From positions 32,623-96,622 of the forward strand of contig JBKCTV010000066.1 in assembly GCA_046318595.1 (NCBI GenBank): 64,000 nt of DNA. The letters are read 5' to 3'. Within the stretch, counting starts at the first letter, position 1; every line of letters begins with the position of its first letter. Under the pieces are notes generated by a model. It was not told where the DNA came from, ran no database searches, and saw nothing but the letters and a program-made list of their open reading frames with translations. Of this stretch, positions 30,308-37,927 are shown piece after piece. The position numbers and the translations under genes are program-made. The DNA comes from DAITMV01 sp046318595 (GTDB taxonomy: Bacteria; Pseudomonadota; Gammaproteobacteria; Burkholderiales; Burkholderiaceae_B).

Positions 30308-32109
30308 GCAAGCTCCTCAACCGCTTCCGGTGGAACAGAAGCTCTGAATAGATCAGCCAACAAATCGAGTTTTTCTGTCACTTCTGATGCAATAGCCTGT
30401 GGATTCACGCAACTCACCAGCCGATGCAACTCGCCTTTCTTTAGCAGCATTTGTCCGCTCAGTTGCTGAGCCAAACGGCGAAAAAACTCCTCAGCAAACA
30501 CACTGAGCTTGCGCCGCTCGGTCTTGGCTTCCCACAATAGGCGAGCGACTTCGGTGGCTGCATTTTTCCAAGCCTGGAAATCCGCTTTCACGTCATCAAA
30601 CACCTGCTCAAGAATTAGCTCATCTAACACGATTTCGATTTCCTGCCGAAACCCGCCAAACAGTTCCAAATCCTCGTAGTAGGAACAGGCATAAGCACGC
30701 AGAACATCGGGAGTAATGAAATAGTTTTCGGCCTCATAGCGTTTCCAGTAGCTGATTTTGAGCGAAGCGTCTGTATTGCTTTTACGATCCCGGCCATCGT
30801 TATCCAAAATAGCCAACCCCTTGAGCTGGGGCAATAAATTGCGCAATCCATTGAAATGCTGTTGCGGCGTAACGCCGAAACCGCCTTCAACCCTCTCCAA
30901 CTCAGCATCAAGGTCTTGGTCGGGGTAGTTGTTCTGCACATAAAACGAATTGATACGCTCGTCCCACAACTCAACGACAGGATGCGCAAGCCGTTCTGCC
31001 AAGGCACGCAGCATATCCACATCAGTGCCCCCCTCTACATACAACACATAACCGCGCTCGCGCGCTTTCACGTAATGCTCTGCGCCAAAGTGCTTGAGGC
31101 TATCGCGAATGTCCTTCTTCCTCGCCAGATCATCTGTTTTGCCATCGAGCAACAACGTCAGATTGTTATCCAGCGCCTCGTCCAGAATGACCTCGGAGTG
31201 CGTCACGATTACCACCTGTGAGCCGTTCTCGCTGGCAATGTCACGCAGAAGCACATAGACCTGCTTTTGACGCAGAATTTCCAAGTGAGCATCGGGCTCA
31301 TCTACCAGCAGCACACTCCCCTTATGAGAATACAAGTAGGCAAAAATCAGCAACATTTGCTGAAAACCCCGCCCGGATGAAGATACATCCAGCATTTCTT
31401 TAACGCCCGGCTGCTTGTACTGCAGTTCGATACTGCCCCGCGTCGTTTCATGGGGCTGGGCAAGCTGCACATTGAACAGGCGCTGCATCAAGCCCGTGAT
31501 ACGAGTCCAGCCATCTAACGACTCACGAGCCACCATCAAGCACAGATTACGCAAGACCTGTGCGGTCTGCCCCTGGCCCAATAAAACGTCAATCCGCCCA
31601 GGTTGCAGCAGTGGCTCTTCGGTTTCCAATCCTGACATGGGGTACAGCAACTCCACTTTCAGCGTAGCTGCGTAACGCATCAGATCAAGATGGCTCGAAA
31701 TCGATATATCTGGGTCGCAATAGACAAGCTCATCGCCTTGATTACGGAAACGCATGGGTACAGCGATAACGACGCCCTTGTACTCAACCCCAACAGTGAT
31801 CACCAATGAAATATCTTTGTTGCCCTTACGCACCTGTGTGTTATGCCAAAAAAATCGAGTGCGCTGCACCGGTACCGCGACGATGTTCAAACGGTTGATG
31901 GGGGTTCCTGGACGCTTTTTTGCGGAGGAATCCTTGCGCGCATCAAACCAAGTACGCACCGCCTGCGACCACAACGCCAGCGCCTGAATCGCGCTGGTTT
32001 TTCCGCAGTTGTTGGGGCCGATCAGAACAGCAGGATGATCCAACTCGATCCGCTGCTTGCCACCAAAGCGTTTGAAGTTTTCGATTTCCAGATAGTGCAG
32101 AAGGCGCAT
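30304..32109 (-). CDS. OLD-family ATPase with TOPRIM nuclease domain
   Basis: The ATG at 32109 gives 601 residues; an upstream TTG would add a non-conserved leader. The ABC/SMC-like ATPase has Walker A GPNNCGKT (31-38), a signature-like SSSGRGFQQMLLI (243-255), Walker B SVLLVDEPDAHLE (265-277) and a switch histidine in VTHSE (His304). A TOPRIM region starts near YVLYVEGGTDVDML (Glu359), with AILDNDGRDRKSN as the second acidic motif. Such proteins cut DNA in phage defence. There is no UvrD-like helicase partner, so it is not a Gabija pair. It is coupled to hsdR by an ATGA overlap and has a visibly lower GC content than the surrounding genes. Confidence 0.85.
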   Translation of the reverse strand: MRLLHYLEIENFKRFGGKQRIELDHPAVLIGPNNCGKTSAIQALALWSQAVRTWFDARKDSSAKKRPGTPINRLNIVAVPVQRTRFFWHNTQVRKGNKDISLVITVGVEYKGVVIAVPMRFRNQGDELVYCDPDISISSHLDLMRYAATLKVELLYPMSGLETEEPLLQPGRIDVLLGQGQTAQVLRNLCLMVARESLDGWTRITGLMQRLFNVQLAQPHETTRGSIELQYKQPGVKEMLDVSSSGRGFQQMLLIFAYLYSHKGSVLLVDEPDAHLEILRQKQVYVLLRDIASENGSQVVIVTHSEVILDEALDNNLTLLLDGKTDDLARKKDIRDSLKHFGAEHYVKARERGYVLYVEGGTDVDMLRALAERLAHPVVELWDERINSFYVQNNYPDQDLDAELERVEGGFGVTPQQHFNGLRNLLPQLKGLAILDNDGRDRKSNTDASLKISYWKRYEAENYFITPDVLRAYACSYYEDLELFGGFRQEIEIVLDELILEQVFDDVKADFQAWKNAATEVARLLWEAKTERRKLSVFAEEFFRRLAQQLSGQMLLKKGELHRLVSCVNPQAIASEVTEKLDLLADLFRASVPPEAVEELA

Positions 32110-32175
32110 GTCAGGAGGCTCCGAGTGTGGGGGCGAATTGTGGCACGTCAATTTTTCCGGTGACTTGCGCCATGT

Positions 32176-32604
32176 TCAAACCCCCGGCTGCGCCGCGTCG
32201 CGCAACAGCAGTGCTTTGCTGTACTGCAAAAACTCATTCAAGTGCGTGGTGATGATGCTGACCGTGATCGGCAATTGCAGTGCCTGATAGTCGTGCACGG
32301 CAATGTTGCGAAAGCCCACCATGCGTTTGAGCCCATCGGCCAGCGTGGCATCGATCCAGCCGCCTTGCGCCAACAGCGCAAACACATCGCGCGCGCTTTG
32401 CGGCACGCCCAGCTTTTCGCGGCGAATCAGGTGCTGGCCCATGTCCAGCGCGGCTTCGCAGGCGCGTTGGATGTTCAAAATGGCCGCGTCTTGGCGGGTG
32501 AAATCGGTGGCAAACGTGGCCGGGTTGGTGGCGTACTCCTCACGCGCCCGCGCCACACAGCGCTCAATCACCGCCGCCTTGTTCAGCACTACGTCATCGG
32601 CCAT
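32176..32604 (-). CDS. hepT: HepT-like HEPN-domain RNase toxin
   Basis: The 142-residue protein contains the RX4HXY motif of the HepT family, here R99-N-I-A-V-H104-D-Y106. It resembles DUF86 proteins. HepT toxins are HEPN RNases or nucleases that their partner MntA inactivates by AMPylating the HXY tyrosine. The ATG at 32604 lies inside the mntA-like gene, overlapping its end by 11 bases. The two genes form a toxin-antitoxin module within the restriction operon. Confidence 0.85.
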   Translation of the reverse strand: MADDVVLNKAAVIERCVARAREEYATNPATFATDFTRQDAAILNIQRACEAALDMGQHLIRREKLGVPQSARDVFALLAQGGWIDATLADGLKRMVGFRNIAVHDYQALQLPITVSIITTHLNEFLQYSKALLLRDAAQPGV

Positions 32605-32989
32605 ACACCGTCCCCCTGTGTTGAATGTCTGCCAGCACGCCGGCACGCGCGGCGTCCAGCTCGGTTTTTTCGCTCAGCACAGCCGCCTCGAACAAAGCCG
32701 CTTGGGCATTTTTGGCCCACCAGCGCTGGCCGGTGGTGATGATTTGGTATTGCATGACGGTGGAAGCGGCGCGCAAATCCAGCAAATCCAGAGAACAGCC
32801 CGCCACATCGGCCAAATCACCCGCCAGATCGAACAAAACCAGCGGATCGGCATAACCCGCCACCAGCACGGCCAGGTCAAGGTCACTGTCTGGTCCCGCT
32901 GTGCCGGTGATACGGCTGCCGAATCCGTAAATGCCCAGCAGATGGGGCAGCCGGGTTTGCAGGGTTTGAACCATGGCGTCGCGGTTCAT
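32594..32989 (-). CDS. mntA: MntA-like minimal nucleotidyltransferase antitoxin
   Basis: The 131-residue protein has the nucleotidyltransferase signature GSx10DxD: Gly24-Ser25, then Asp36 and Asp38 in GFGSRITGTAGPDSDLDLAV. In the MntA-HepT system such proteins transfer AMP to the toxin's tyrosine. The ATG at 32989 overlaps the end of the hsdS fragment by ATGA, which favours it over the GTG at 32995. Confidence 0.85.
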   Translation of the reverse strand: MNRDAMVQTLQTRLPHLLGIYGFGSRITGTAGPDSDLDLAVLVAGYADPLVLFDLAGDLADVAGCSLDLLDLRAASTVMQYQIITTGQRWWAKNAQAALFEAAVLSEKTELDAARAGVLADIQHRGTVYGR

Positions 32990-33342
32990 GCCCACCCCCG
33001 CACGTCGATCTTGCCGGTGACGGCGGAAGTTATCAGGGCTTGGCGGTATTCGGTGAAGCGGGTGATGGCTGTTTCGACCTTGGCCGTCAGCGCATTGAGT
33101 TGAGCCGTACCACAGTCGAGAAAAGCTGCAATGGCTTGTTGCTCAATAACTGGGGGCAAAGCGATCATCGTCGGATGTAGATCGTTTCTGTCCACACCTG
33201 GCACCGCGGACTTTACGGAGTGCAGAAGAACCAAGGGCGACAAGTGCTCAAGCATGTAACGAAGGAACTCCGGGCTATTTCCATGCAAATTGATGCTGTA
33301 GAGCGTGGTATTTAAGGGCCAATAGTCATCCCGTACAAGGTG
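32986..33342 (-). pseudogene. hsdS: hsdS remnant: C-terminal end of type I specificity subunit
   Basis: About 118 codons match the end of a HsdS: part of a target recognition domain (residues ALPPVIEQQAIAAFLD precede the conserved spacer) and the conserved helical region ending VTGKIDVRGWA. A normal HsdS has about 400 residues with two recognition domains, so about three quarters is missing. The frame continues upstream but its translation there is not HsdS. The breakpoint is at the inverted repeat near 33349-33368. It would not provide DNA specificity alone. Confidence 0.8.
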
Positions 33343-33348
33343 ATTTGG

Positions 33349-33368
33349 ATTCCCGCCTTCGCGGGAAT
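33349..33368. repeat. short palindromic repeat (REP-like hairpin)
   Basis: The 20 bases ATTCCCGCCTTCGCGGGAAT form a perfect eight-base stem around a CTTC loop. The sequence matches the kind of GC-rich mobile palindrome that is widespread in proteobacterial intergenic regions. It lies at the boundary between the hsdS remnant and the GIY-YIG remnant. Confidence 0.75.
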
Positions 33369-33384
33369 GACGGCCAGGGGTGCA

Positions 33385-33414
33385 GGAACGTCTAGGGTCG
33401 GAACGTCTAGGGTC
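33385..33414. repeat. 15-base tandem duplication
   Basis: GGAACGTCTAGGGTC occurs twice in direct succession (33385-33399 and 33400-33414). It is immediately adjacent to the stop codon of the GIY-YIG remnant and probably records a local replication slip at the recombination site. Confidence 0.9.
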
Positions 33415-33416
33415 TT

Positions 33417-33695
33417 TCAGCCGCAGATGTCTGGCCACAAATCGCGCCAGTCCGAGTTGGTTTTTTCGATCAACGCCAGCTTCCAGGCACGGTTCCATTT
33501 CTTGAGTTGTTTTTCTCGGGTAATGGCGGAAATCATGTACTGATGTTGTTCGAAATAGACCAGCTGGTGAACGTTGTACTTCTGCATGAAGCCCTCGACC
33601 AACTTGTTTTTGTGTTCCCAGATGCGTTTGACCAGATCGCTGGTGACGCCGATATAGATCTTGCAAGATTTCAGCATTGATGCGCTGCCCGACAC
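33417..33695 (-). pseudogene. GIY-YIG nuclease domain remnant lacking its first strand
   Basis: From about 33663 the frame reads KIYIGVTSDLVKRIWEHKNK, matching small YhbQ-type GIY-YIG proteins from their YIG motif onward, and continues to a plausible C-terminal end (WRDLWPDICG). The first strand with the GIY/YVYIL motif is missing: residues upstream (MSGSASMLKSC) are the wrong-frame reading of the DUF1016 fragment. Catalytic activity is therefore not expected. It is one of three fragments joined between the abi gene and mntA. Confidence 0.75.
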
Positions 33696-33822
33696 GCCAG
33701 TAAAGCAGCGTCAGCCCCATGTTGACCGCCGTGGCCGCCTGGCGACGCCCTTCTTCAATCAGTGTTTTGATATCACCCAGCAGCACCTTCGGCAAAGGGG
33801 CGGGCGTTTTTGCATGATTCAC
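33664..33822 (-). pseudogene. DUF1016/YhcG-like N-terminal remnant
   Basis: The GTG at 33822 overlaps the stop codon of the Abi_2 gene (GTGA) and 53 codons resemble the N-terminus of DUF1016 (YhcG) family nucleases, including VNMGLTLLYWRVGQRI. After EIL the frame crosses into the GIY-YIG remnant in a different frame and loses similarity. The PDDEXK nuclease part of the protein is absent. This is a deletion junction at about 33664. Confidence 0.75.
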
Positions 33823-34727
33823 GGTGTGTTCTCCTGCCAAATCGCCCTCAGCTCCCAATCTTCCGGGAAGCCCATGTGCTGCAGATCGATGGGGTGCTGT
33901 GCCAACAAAGTTTTCAGGCGCTGTTTCCAGTGGTGCTGAGGACTGATGCGATCGAGCAGCCACGCCAGGACGGTCAGCGTGTTGTACAAACGGCGAGAAT
34001 CCTGCGAGTTCAGGCTAGCCACCAGCGCGAGCGGTCGGTGGCTGGGTAAACGAAACGTGAAGGTGAATTCGCGGTTCCACAGGCGGCTGTGGTGTGCGCA
34101 GAAATTGCGGATGACGCTGAGGTGATGCAAAAAAGACGTTAGATTGGTTTCGTCCATGTCATAACGGTGTGCCACCGCGTTGCGATCAGCACCGTGGCGC
34201 AGATTGCCGTACCACTTGGACAACTGGCCCAGCGTCATGATTTCGACTACGGCCCACAACGGAGCCAAGGGCTCGTCGTATTCCTGATAATGATGCTGCA
34301 GGAATGTTTCGTGGCTCTTGCGTGCCTCGGCTTCCAGCTTCTGGCTTTGCTGGCCGTAGTCCCATTTACGAGCGGGCTTCTTGAACAGGTTAGCGTCCAG
34401 GTGCGCGTGCGGACCGTAGCGATGCGCCAGGGTGTAAGCCCAGCTGGTGCGAACGGAGACCTCGACGCACTCGATGGCATCCAGTACCACCAGACGCAAT
34501 TCGCGGTCGAACACATAGAGGTTCAGGACATCGGCGAGTCGGGTGCCGGGCTTGAAGGTGTGACTGGCATGGTCGGCCTCGAAAGGCAACCAGTAGGCAC
34601 CCAGCCGGTAGTAGTTGAGGTGCCCGAGGTAGTGAAGCGCTTCGGCACGATCGGCGCAGGCCAAGCCGCGCTGGATCAACTGGTCGAGCTGCTGCTCGTG
34701 GGTGAACGGGGGCTTGTTGAACTTCAT
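33819..34727 (-). CDS. Abi_2-family abortive infection protein (AbiD/AbiF-like)
   Basis: The 302-residue protein resembles Abi_2 (PF07751): FTHEQQLDQLIQRGL with HLNYYRLGAYWLPFE at about 36-50, and the conserved HLSVIRNFCAHHSRLWNR at 202-219. The latter has the RNxxxH arrangement of HEPN RNases (Arg207, Asn208, His212/213). Abi_2 proteins cause phage-induced growth arrest, presumably by RNA cleavage. The ATG at 34727 follows the terminator-like hairpin and has CGGAAAG upstream. Confidence 0.8.
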   Translation of the reverse strand: MKFNKPPFTHEQQLDQLIQRGLACADRAEALHYLGHLNYYRLGAYWLPFEADHASHTFKPGTRLADVLNLYVFDRELRLVVLDAIECVEVSVRTSWAYTLAHRYGPHAHLDANLFKKPARKWDYGQQSQKLEAEARKSHETFLQHHYQEYDEPLAPLWAVVEIMTLGQLSKWYGNLRHGADRNAVAHRYDMDETNLTSFLHHLSVIRNFCAHHSRLWNREFTFTFRLPSHRPLALVASLNSQDSRRLYNTLTVLAWLLDRISPQHHWKQRLKTLLAQHPIDLQHMGFPEDWELRAIWQENTP

Positions 34728-34742
34728 CTTTCCGCCCCCGGA

Positions 34743-34790
34743 AAAAAGTAACCCCCCATGGTGCGCATCGTAGAGAGGCGTGGGGGGTGT
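34743..34790 (-). terminator. GC-rich hairpin followed by T run, downstream of hsdM
   Basis: The arms ACCCCCCATG (34751-34760) and CGTGGGGGGT (34779-34788) form a near-perfect ten-base stem; on the minus strand it is followed by TACTTTTTT at 34743-34751. It lies 89 bases after the hsdM stop and before the abi gene. It fits a Rho-independent terminator for hsdM, which would separate hsdM from the downstream cassette genes. Confidence 0.65.
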
Positions 34791-34878
34791 TGTTGTAACA
34801 AATTATACGCAAAGGCATGAGCTTGCGCCAGAAAAAAATGGGGCGCCGGAACCCAGGTGTAGGGAAGCGTGCGCGCCA

Positions 34879-37074
34879 TCATGCCGTAACCTCGCCCAGC
34901 AGGCGCACGATATCGGCTTCCAGCGCCTTGATTTCGGCTTCAATCACGGCCAGCTCGCGCGGCGGCTCGTAGCGGTAGAAGTGGCGGTTGAGCGGGATCT
35001 CATAGCCGATCTTGGTCTTGCTGTGGTCGATCCAGGCATCCGGCACATGGGGCAACACCTCGCGCTCAAAATAGGCCTGGATGCTTTCCTTGAGCGGCAC
35101 GTTTTCGGTGTCGCGCAGTTCGGCGTCCGGCTCGGCAACGCCCTCGCGATTGCGACAGATTTCGGCGGTTTCATCGCGCTCGGAGAGCGCATTGACCACG
35201 GCCTTGAGTTCCGAGGTGGACAAGTGCACGTTCAGTTCGCGGTCCACTGGTTTCAAGCGGTCCAGAAACACTTTTCGGTCGTTGATCTGCTCGGGGTGGC
35301 GCTTGGCAAACTCGGCCAGCAGTTCGCGGATCTGCTGCTGGCGTCGCTCGCCAGCGGCGATGTCGAGCAGGCGTGCAGCCTCGTCTTTCTTGGCGCTGGT
35401 GGCGAGGTTCTTGAAGGCGGTCTCGTCCTCCAACCGGGCCAGACGCTCGGTCGTGGCGTGGAAGTTCAGGCGCAAGGGGCGCTCGACGGTGATCTTGTGG
35501 TAGCCAAAGTCTTCGTTATCGAACACCTTGCTGACCACGAGCTGCTTCCATGTCTGACCTTCCGGGGTATCTCCGGTCGGCGCGTTATTGGCAACGCTGA
35601 CGACCTTGCCATCGCGGTCGTTCAGCACCCAGCGGCTGGCACCAGCCTCAAACTGGCCATGCAGGCCGGTTATATCACCGATGTAGTCGGGGTCTTTGGG
35701 CTTGTCCGATGGGTCGCCGATGCGGCGGCGCTTGTTGCCCAGGCTTTTCTCCATCGGCACCCAGTGGTTGCGAGCGTCGATGAGCTGCACCTTGCCCTTG
35801 CGGTGCGGCTCTTTACGGTTGGTCAGCACCCAGATGTAGGTGCTGATGCCGGTGTTGTAGAACAATTGATCGGGCAGTGCGACGACGGCTTCGAGCCAGT
35901 CGTTTTCGATGATCCAGCGGCGGATTTCGGATTCGCCACCACCGGCATCGCCAGTGAACAGCGGCGAGCCATTGAAGACGATGCCGATGCGGCTGCCGCC
36001 CTCTTCCGCACGGCGCATTTTGGCTATCATATGTTGCAGGAAGAGCAAAGCACCATCGTTGATGCGCGGAGTGCCTGCACCGAAGCGGCCCTGGTAGCCC
36101 AGGGTGTCGCGCTCGTGCTCGATGTAGCGTTGCTGCTGCTTCCACTCCACGCCAAACGGCGGGTTGGCCAGCATGTAATCGAAGCTGCGCTTCTGGCCTT
36201 GTTCGTCGCGGGCGTGGGCGTCCTTGGTGAAGGTGTCGCCCATGGCGATGTTGTTGTCCGTGCCGCCCTTGATGAGCATGTCGGAGCGGCAGACGGCCCA
36301 GGCTTCGTCGTTCCAGTCCTGCCCGTACAGATGCGGCTTGGCGTCGCTGTTGAGATCGCGGATGTATTTTTCAGCCACCGACAACATGCCGCCGGTACCG
36401 CAGGCCGGGTCGTAAATGGTTTTGACGACGTGACTGCGGCGCAAATCCTGCTCGGGTGAGAGCAGGAGGTTGACCATCAGCTTGATGACTTCACGCGGGG
36501 TGAAATGCTCTCCGGCTTCTTCGTTGGACTGTTCCGCGCCGATCCGGATCAGCTCTTCGAACACATAACCCATCTGCATGGCGGCCTGGTCGGCAGACAA
36601 ACCGGCAAAGCTCAGATCGAAGGTGGCGAACTTTTGAATAACCTGGAACAGCAGGTTCTTTTCGGCCATTTTGCTGATCTGCTCACCGAACTTGAAGTGA
36701 TCGAAGATGGCGCGAATGTTGGGCGAGTAGCCATTGATGTAGCTGTTGAGGTTAGGGGCGAGGTTGCTGGGGTCGTCCAACAGAGAGTTGCAGCCCTTTT
36801 GCGACGGCGCAAACTCTAACCTGGACAGGTTGTAGAACGGATAGCCGGTGGCCGACTGCATCAGGCTGCGAATGATGCGTTCGGGTTTGCCTTTGTACTG
36901 ATTGAACGTCTCGAATGCAAGGGCCTTGGTGGGCGCCAGCAGGCAATCGAAACGGCGCAGCACGGTGAGCGGCAAGATGACCTTGCGGTATTCGTTGCGC
37001 TTGTAGGGCCCGCGCAGCAGGTTGCAGATGCTCCAGATGTCATTGGTAAGCTGGCGCTGGGTTTCCGGGTTCAT
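34879..37074 (-). CDS. hsdM: type I restriction-modification DNA methyltransferase (M subunit)
   Basis: The 731-residue N6-adenine methyltransferase has the SAM motif DPACGTGGM (222-230) and catalytic NPPF (304-307). An N-terminal domain (about 1-170) and a long C-terminal region (from about 470) flank it, longer than the about 500 residues of short HsdM proteins. It methylates the site named by HsdS. The promoter would lie in the 103 bases before pgeF. Intact by reading. Confidence 0.95.
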   Translation of the reverse strand: MNPETQRQLTNDIWSICNLLRGPYKRNEYRKVILPLTVLRRFDCLLAPTKALAFETFNQYKGKPERIIRSLMQSATGYPFYNLSRLEFAPSQKGCNSLLDDPSNLAPNLNSYINGYSPNIRAIFDHFKFGEQISKMAEKNLLFQVIQKFATFDLSFAGLSADQAAMQMGYVFEELIRIGAEQSNEEAGEHFTPREVIKLMVNLLLSPEQDLRRSHVVKTIYDPACGTGGMLSVAEKYIRDLNSDAKPHLYGQDWNDEAWAVCRSDMLIKGGTDNNIAMGDTFTKDAHARDEQGQKRSFDYMLANPPFGVEWKQQQRYIEHERDTLGYQGRFGAGTPRINDGALLFLQHMIAKMRRAEEGGSRIGIVFNGSPLFTGDAGGGESEIRRWIIENDWLEAVVALPDQLFYNTGISTYIWVLTNRKEPHRKGKVQLIDARNHWVPMEKSLGNKRRRIGDPSDKPKDPDYIGDITGLHGQFEAGASRWVLNDRDGKVVSVANNAPTGDTPEGQTWKQLVVSKVFDNEDFGYHKITVERPLRLNFHATTERLARLEDETAFKNLATSAKKDEAARLLDIAAGERRQQQIRELLAEFAKRHPEQINDRKVFLDRLKPVDRELNVHLSTSELKAVVNALSERDETAEICRNREGVAEPDAELRDTENVPLKESIQAYFEREVLPHVPDAWIDHSKTKIGYEIPLNRHFYRYEPPRELAVIEAEIKALEADIVRLLGEVTA

Positions 37075-37177
37075 AAGCCTGGTTTAGTTTTTGCAATCGC
37101 GTATTGTATTGTCCTCAGGCGTGCTGACCACGCAACGCCATCGGCATTATCGAATTCAAAAAACACTTCGTCACCAA

Positions 37178-37927
37178 TCAAACCTGCCGCAACCAAACCA
37201 GCGTCGCCATCCGCCCGGTTTGCGCCTCCCGCCGATAAGAAAAAAAACGCTGATCGCGGTATGTGTCAAAACCAGCGCCATCGATAGACAGCAGACCGGC
37301 GCGCCGTAAACGACGCTGGGCCAGGCCGTACAAATCCGCCAGCCACTTTTTGTCGGCCGGCGCGTCATGGGGGATGAACGCCGCCGCATCCGCCGGACAA
37401 GCATCGACGAAGGCGGCACGCACTTCAGCGCCGACTTCGAAAGATGCCGGACCGATCGCAGGGCCCAGGTAAGCGTGCACCTCGGCGGGTTTTACACCGC
37501 CACGGGCGGCGACCATCGTCAGGCAGTTTTCCAGAACGCCCGCCGCCAAACCGCGCCAGCCGGCGTGCGCGGCGCCGACGGCCCGGCCATTGGCCGCGTA
37601 AAACAGCACCGGCAAACAATCGGCCGTCAGAATGCCGAGCGCGCGCCGCTGGGTGGTGCAGGCGGCATCCGCGACAGGCGCTTCGGCATGGCCTGGCAAC
37701 AAGCAGTCGGCGTCCACGCAGACCGTGCCGTGCACCTGATCGAGCCAGACGATGTCCACGCCCAGTTGGTGCTGCAGCGCAGACCGTCTTTGCAGCACGG
37801 CGCTCGGATCGTCGCCGACGTGCAAAGCCAAGTTGCCGTTTTTCACTGTAGTGACCAGACAAGCCACAGCCACGTCCGGTTGCAGCACCCCGCCCCAGGA
37901 CGGCTCAAAGCTCATCGTCGAAAACAT
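37178..37927 (-). CDS. pgeF: PgeF/YfiH purine nucleoside-processing protein
   Basis: The 249-residue laccase-domain protein has the metal motif LTADCLPVLF with GAAHAGWRGLAAGV (His and Cys ligands), and DQVHG near residue 65. PgeF-type proteins act on purine nucleosides and have a role in the correct peptidoglycan precursor in E. coli. ATGs at 37927 and 37915 and a TTG at 37933 are possible; none has a clear ribosome site. The start overlaps the end of rluD, and the gene is downstream in the rluD-pgeF order. Confidence 0.9.
   Translation of the reverse strand: MFSTMSFEPSWGGVLQPDVAVACLVTTVKNGNLALHVGDDPSAVLQRRSALQHQLGVDIVWLDQVHGTVCVDADCLLPGHAEAPVADAACTTQRRALGILTADCLPVLFYAANGRAVGAAHAGWRGLAAGVLENCLTMVAARGGVKPAEVHAYLGPAIGPASFEVGAEVRAAFVDACPADAAAFIPHDAPADKKWLADLYGLAQRRLRRAGLLSIDGAGFDTYRDQRFFSYRREAQTGRMATLVWLRQV

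Noticed and set aside
28970..30469. A 499-codon plus-strand frame opposite hsdR
   Set aside because: Antisense artefact of hsdR, with no recognisable protein features.
30304..32109. Gabija (GajA) assignment for the OLD-type gene
   Set aside because: No UvrD-like GajB helicase gene follows; the next gene is hsdR.
32986..33963. A single 325-codon gene
   Set aside because: The continuous frame passes through three unrelated families, and the middle part is the wrong-frame reading of a GIY-YIG fragment.
34780..36459. A 559-codon plus-strand frame opposite hsdM
   Set aside because: Antisense artefact; hsdM keeps both catalytic motifs on the minus strand.
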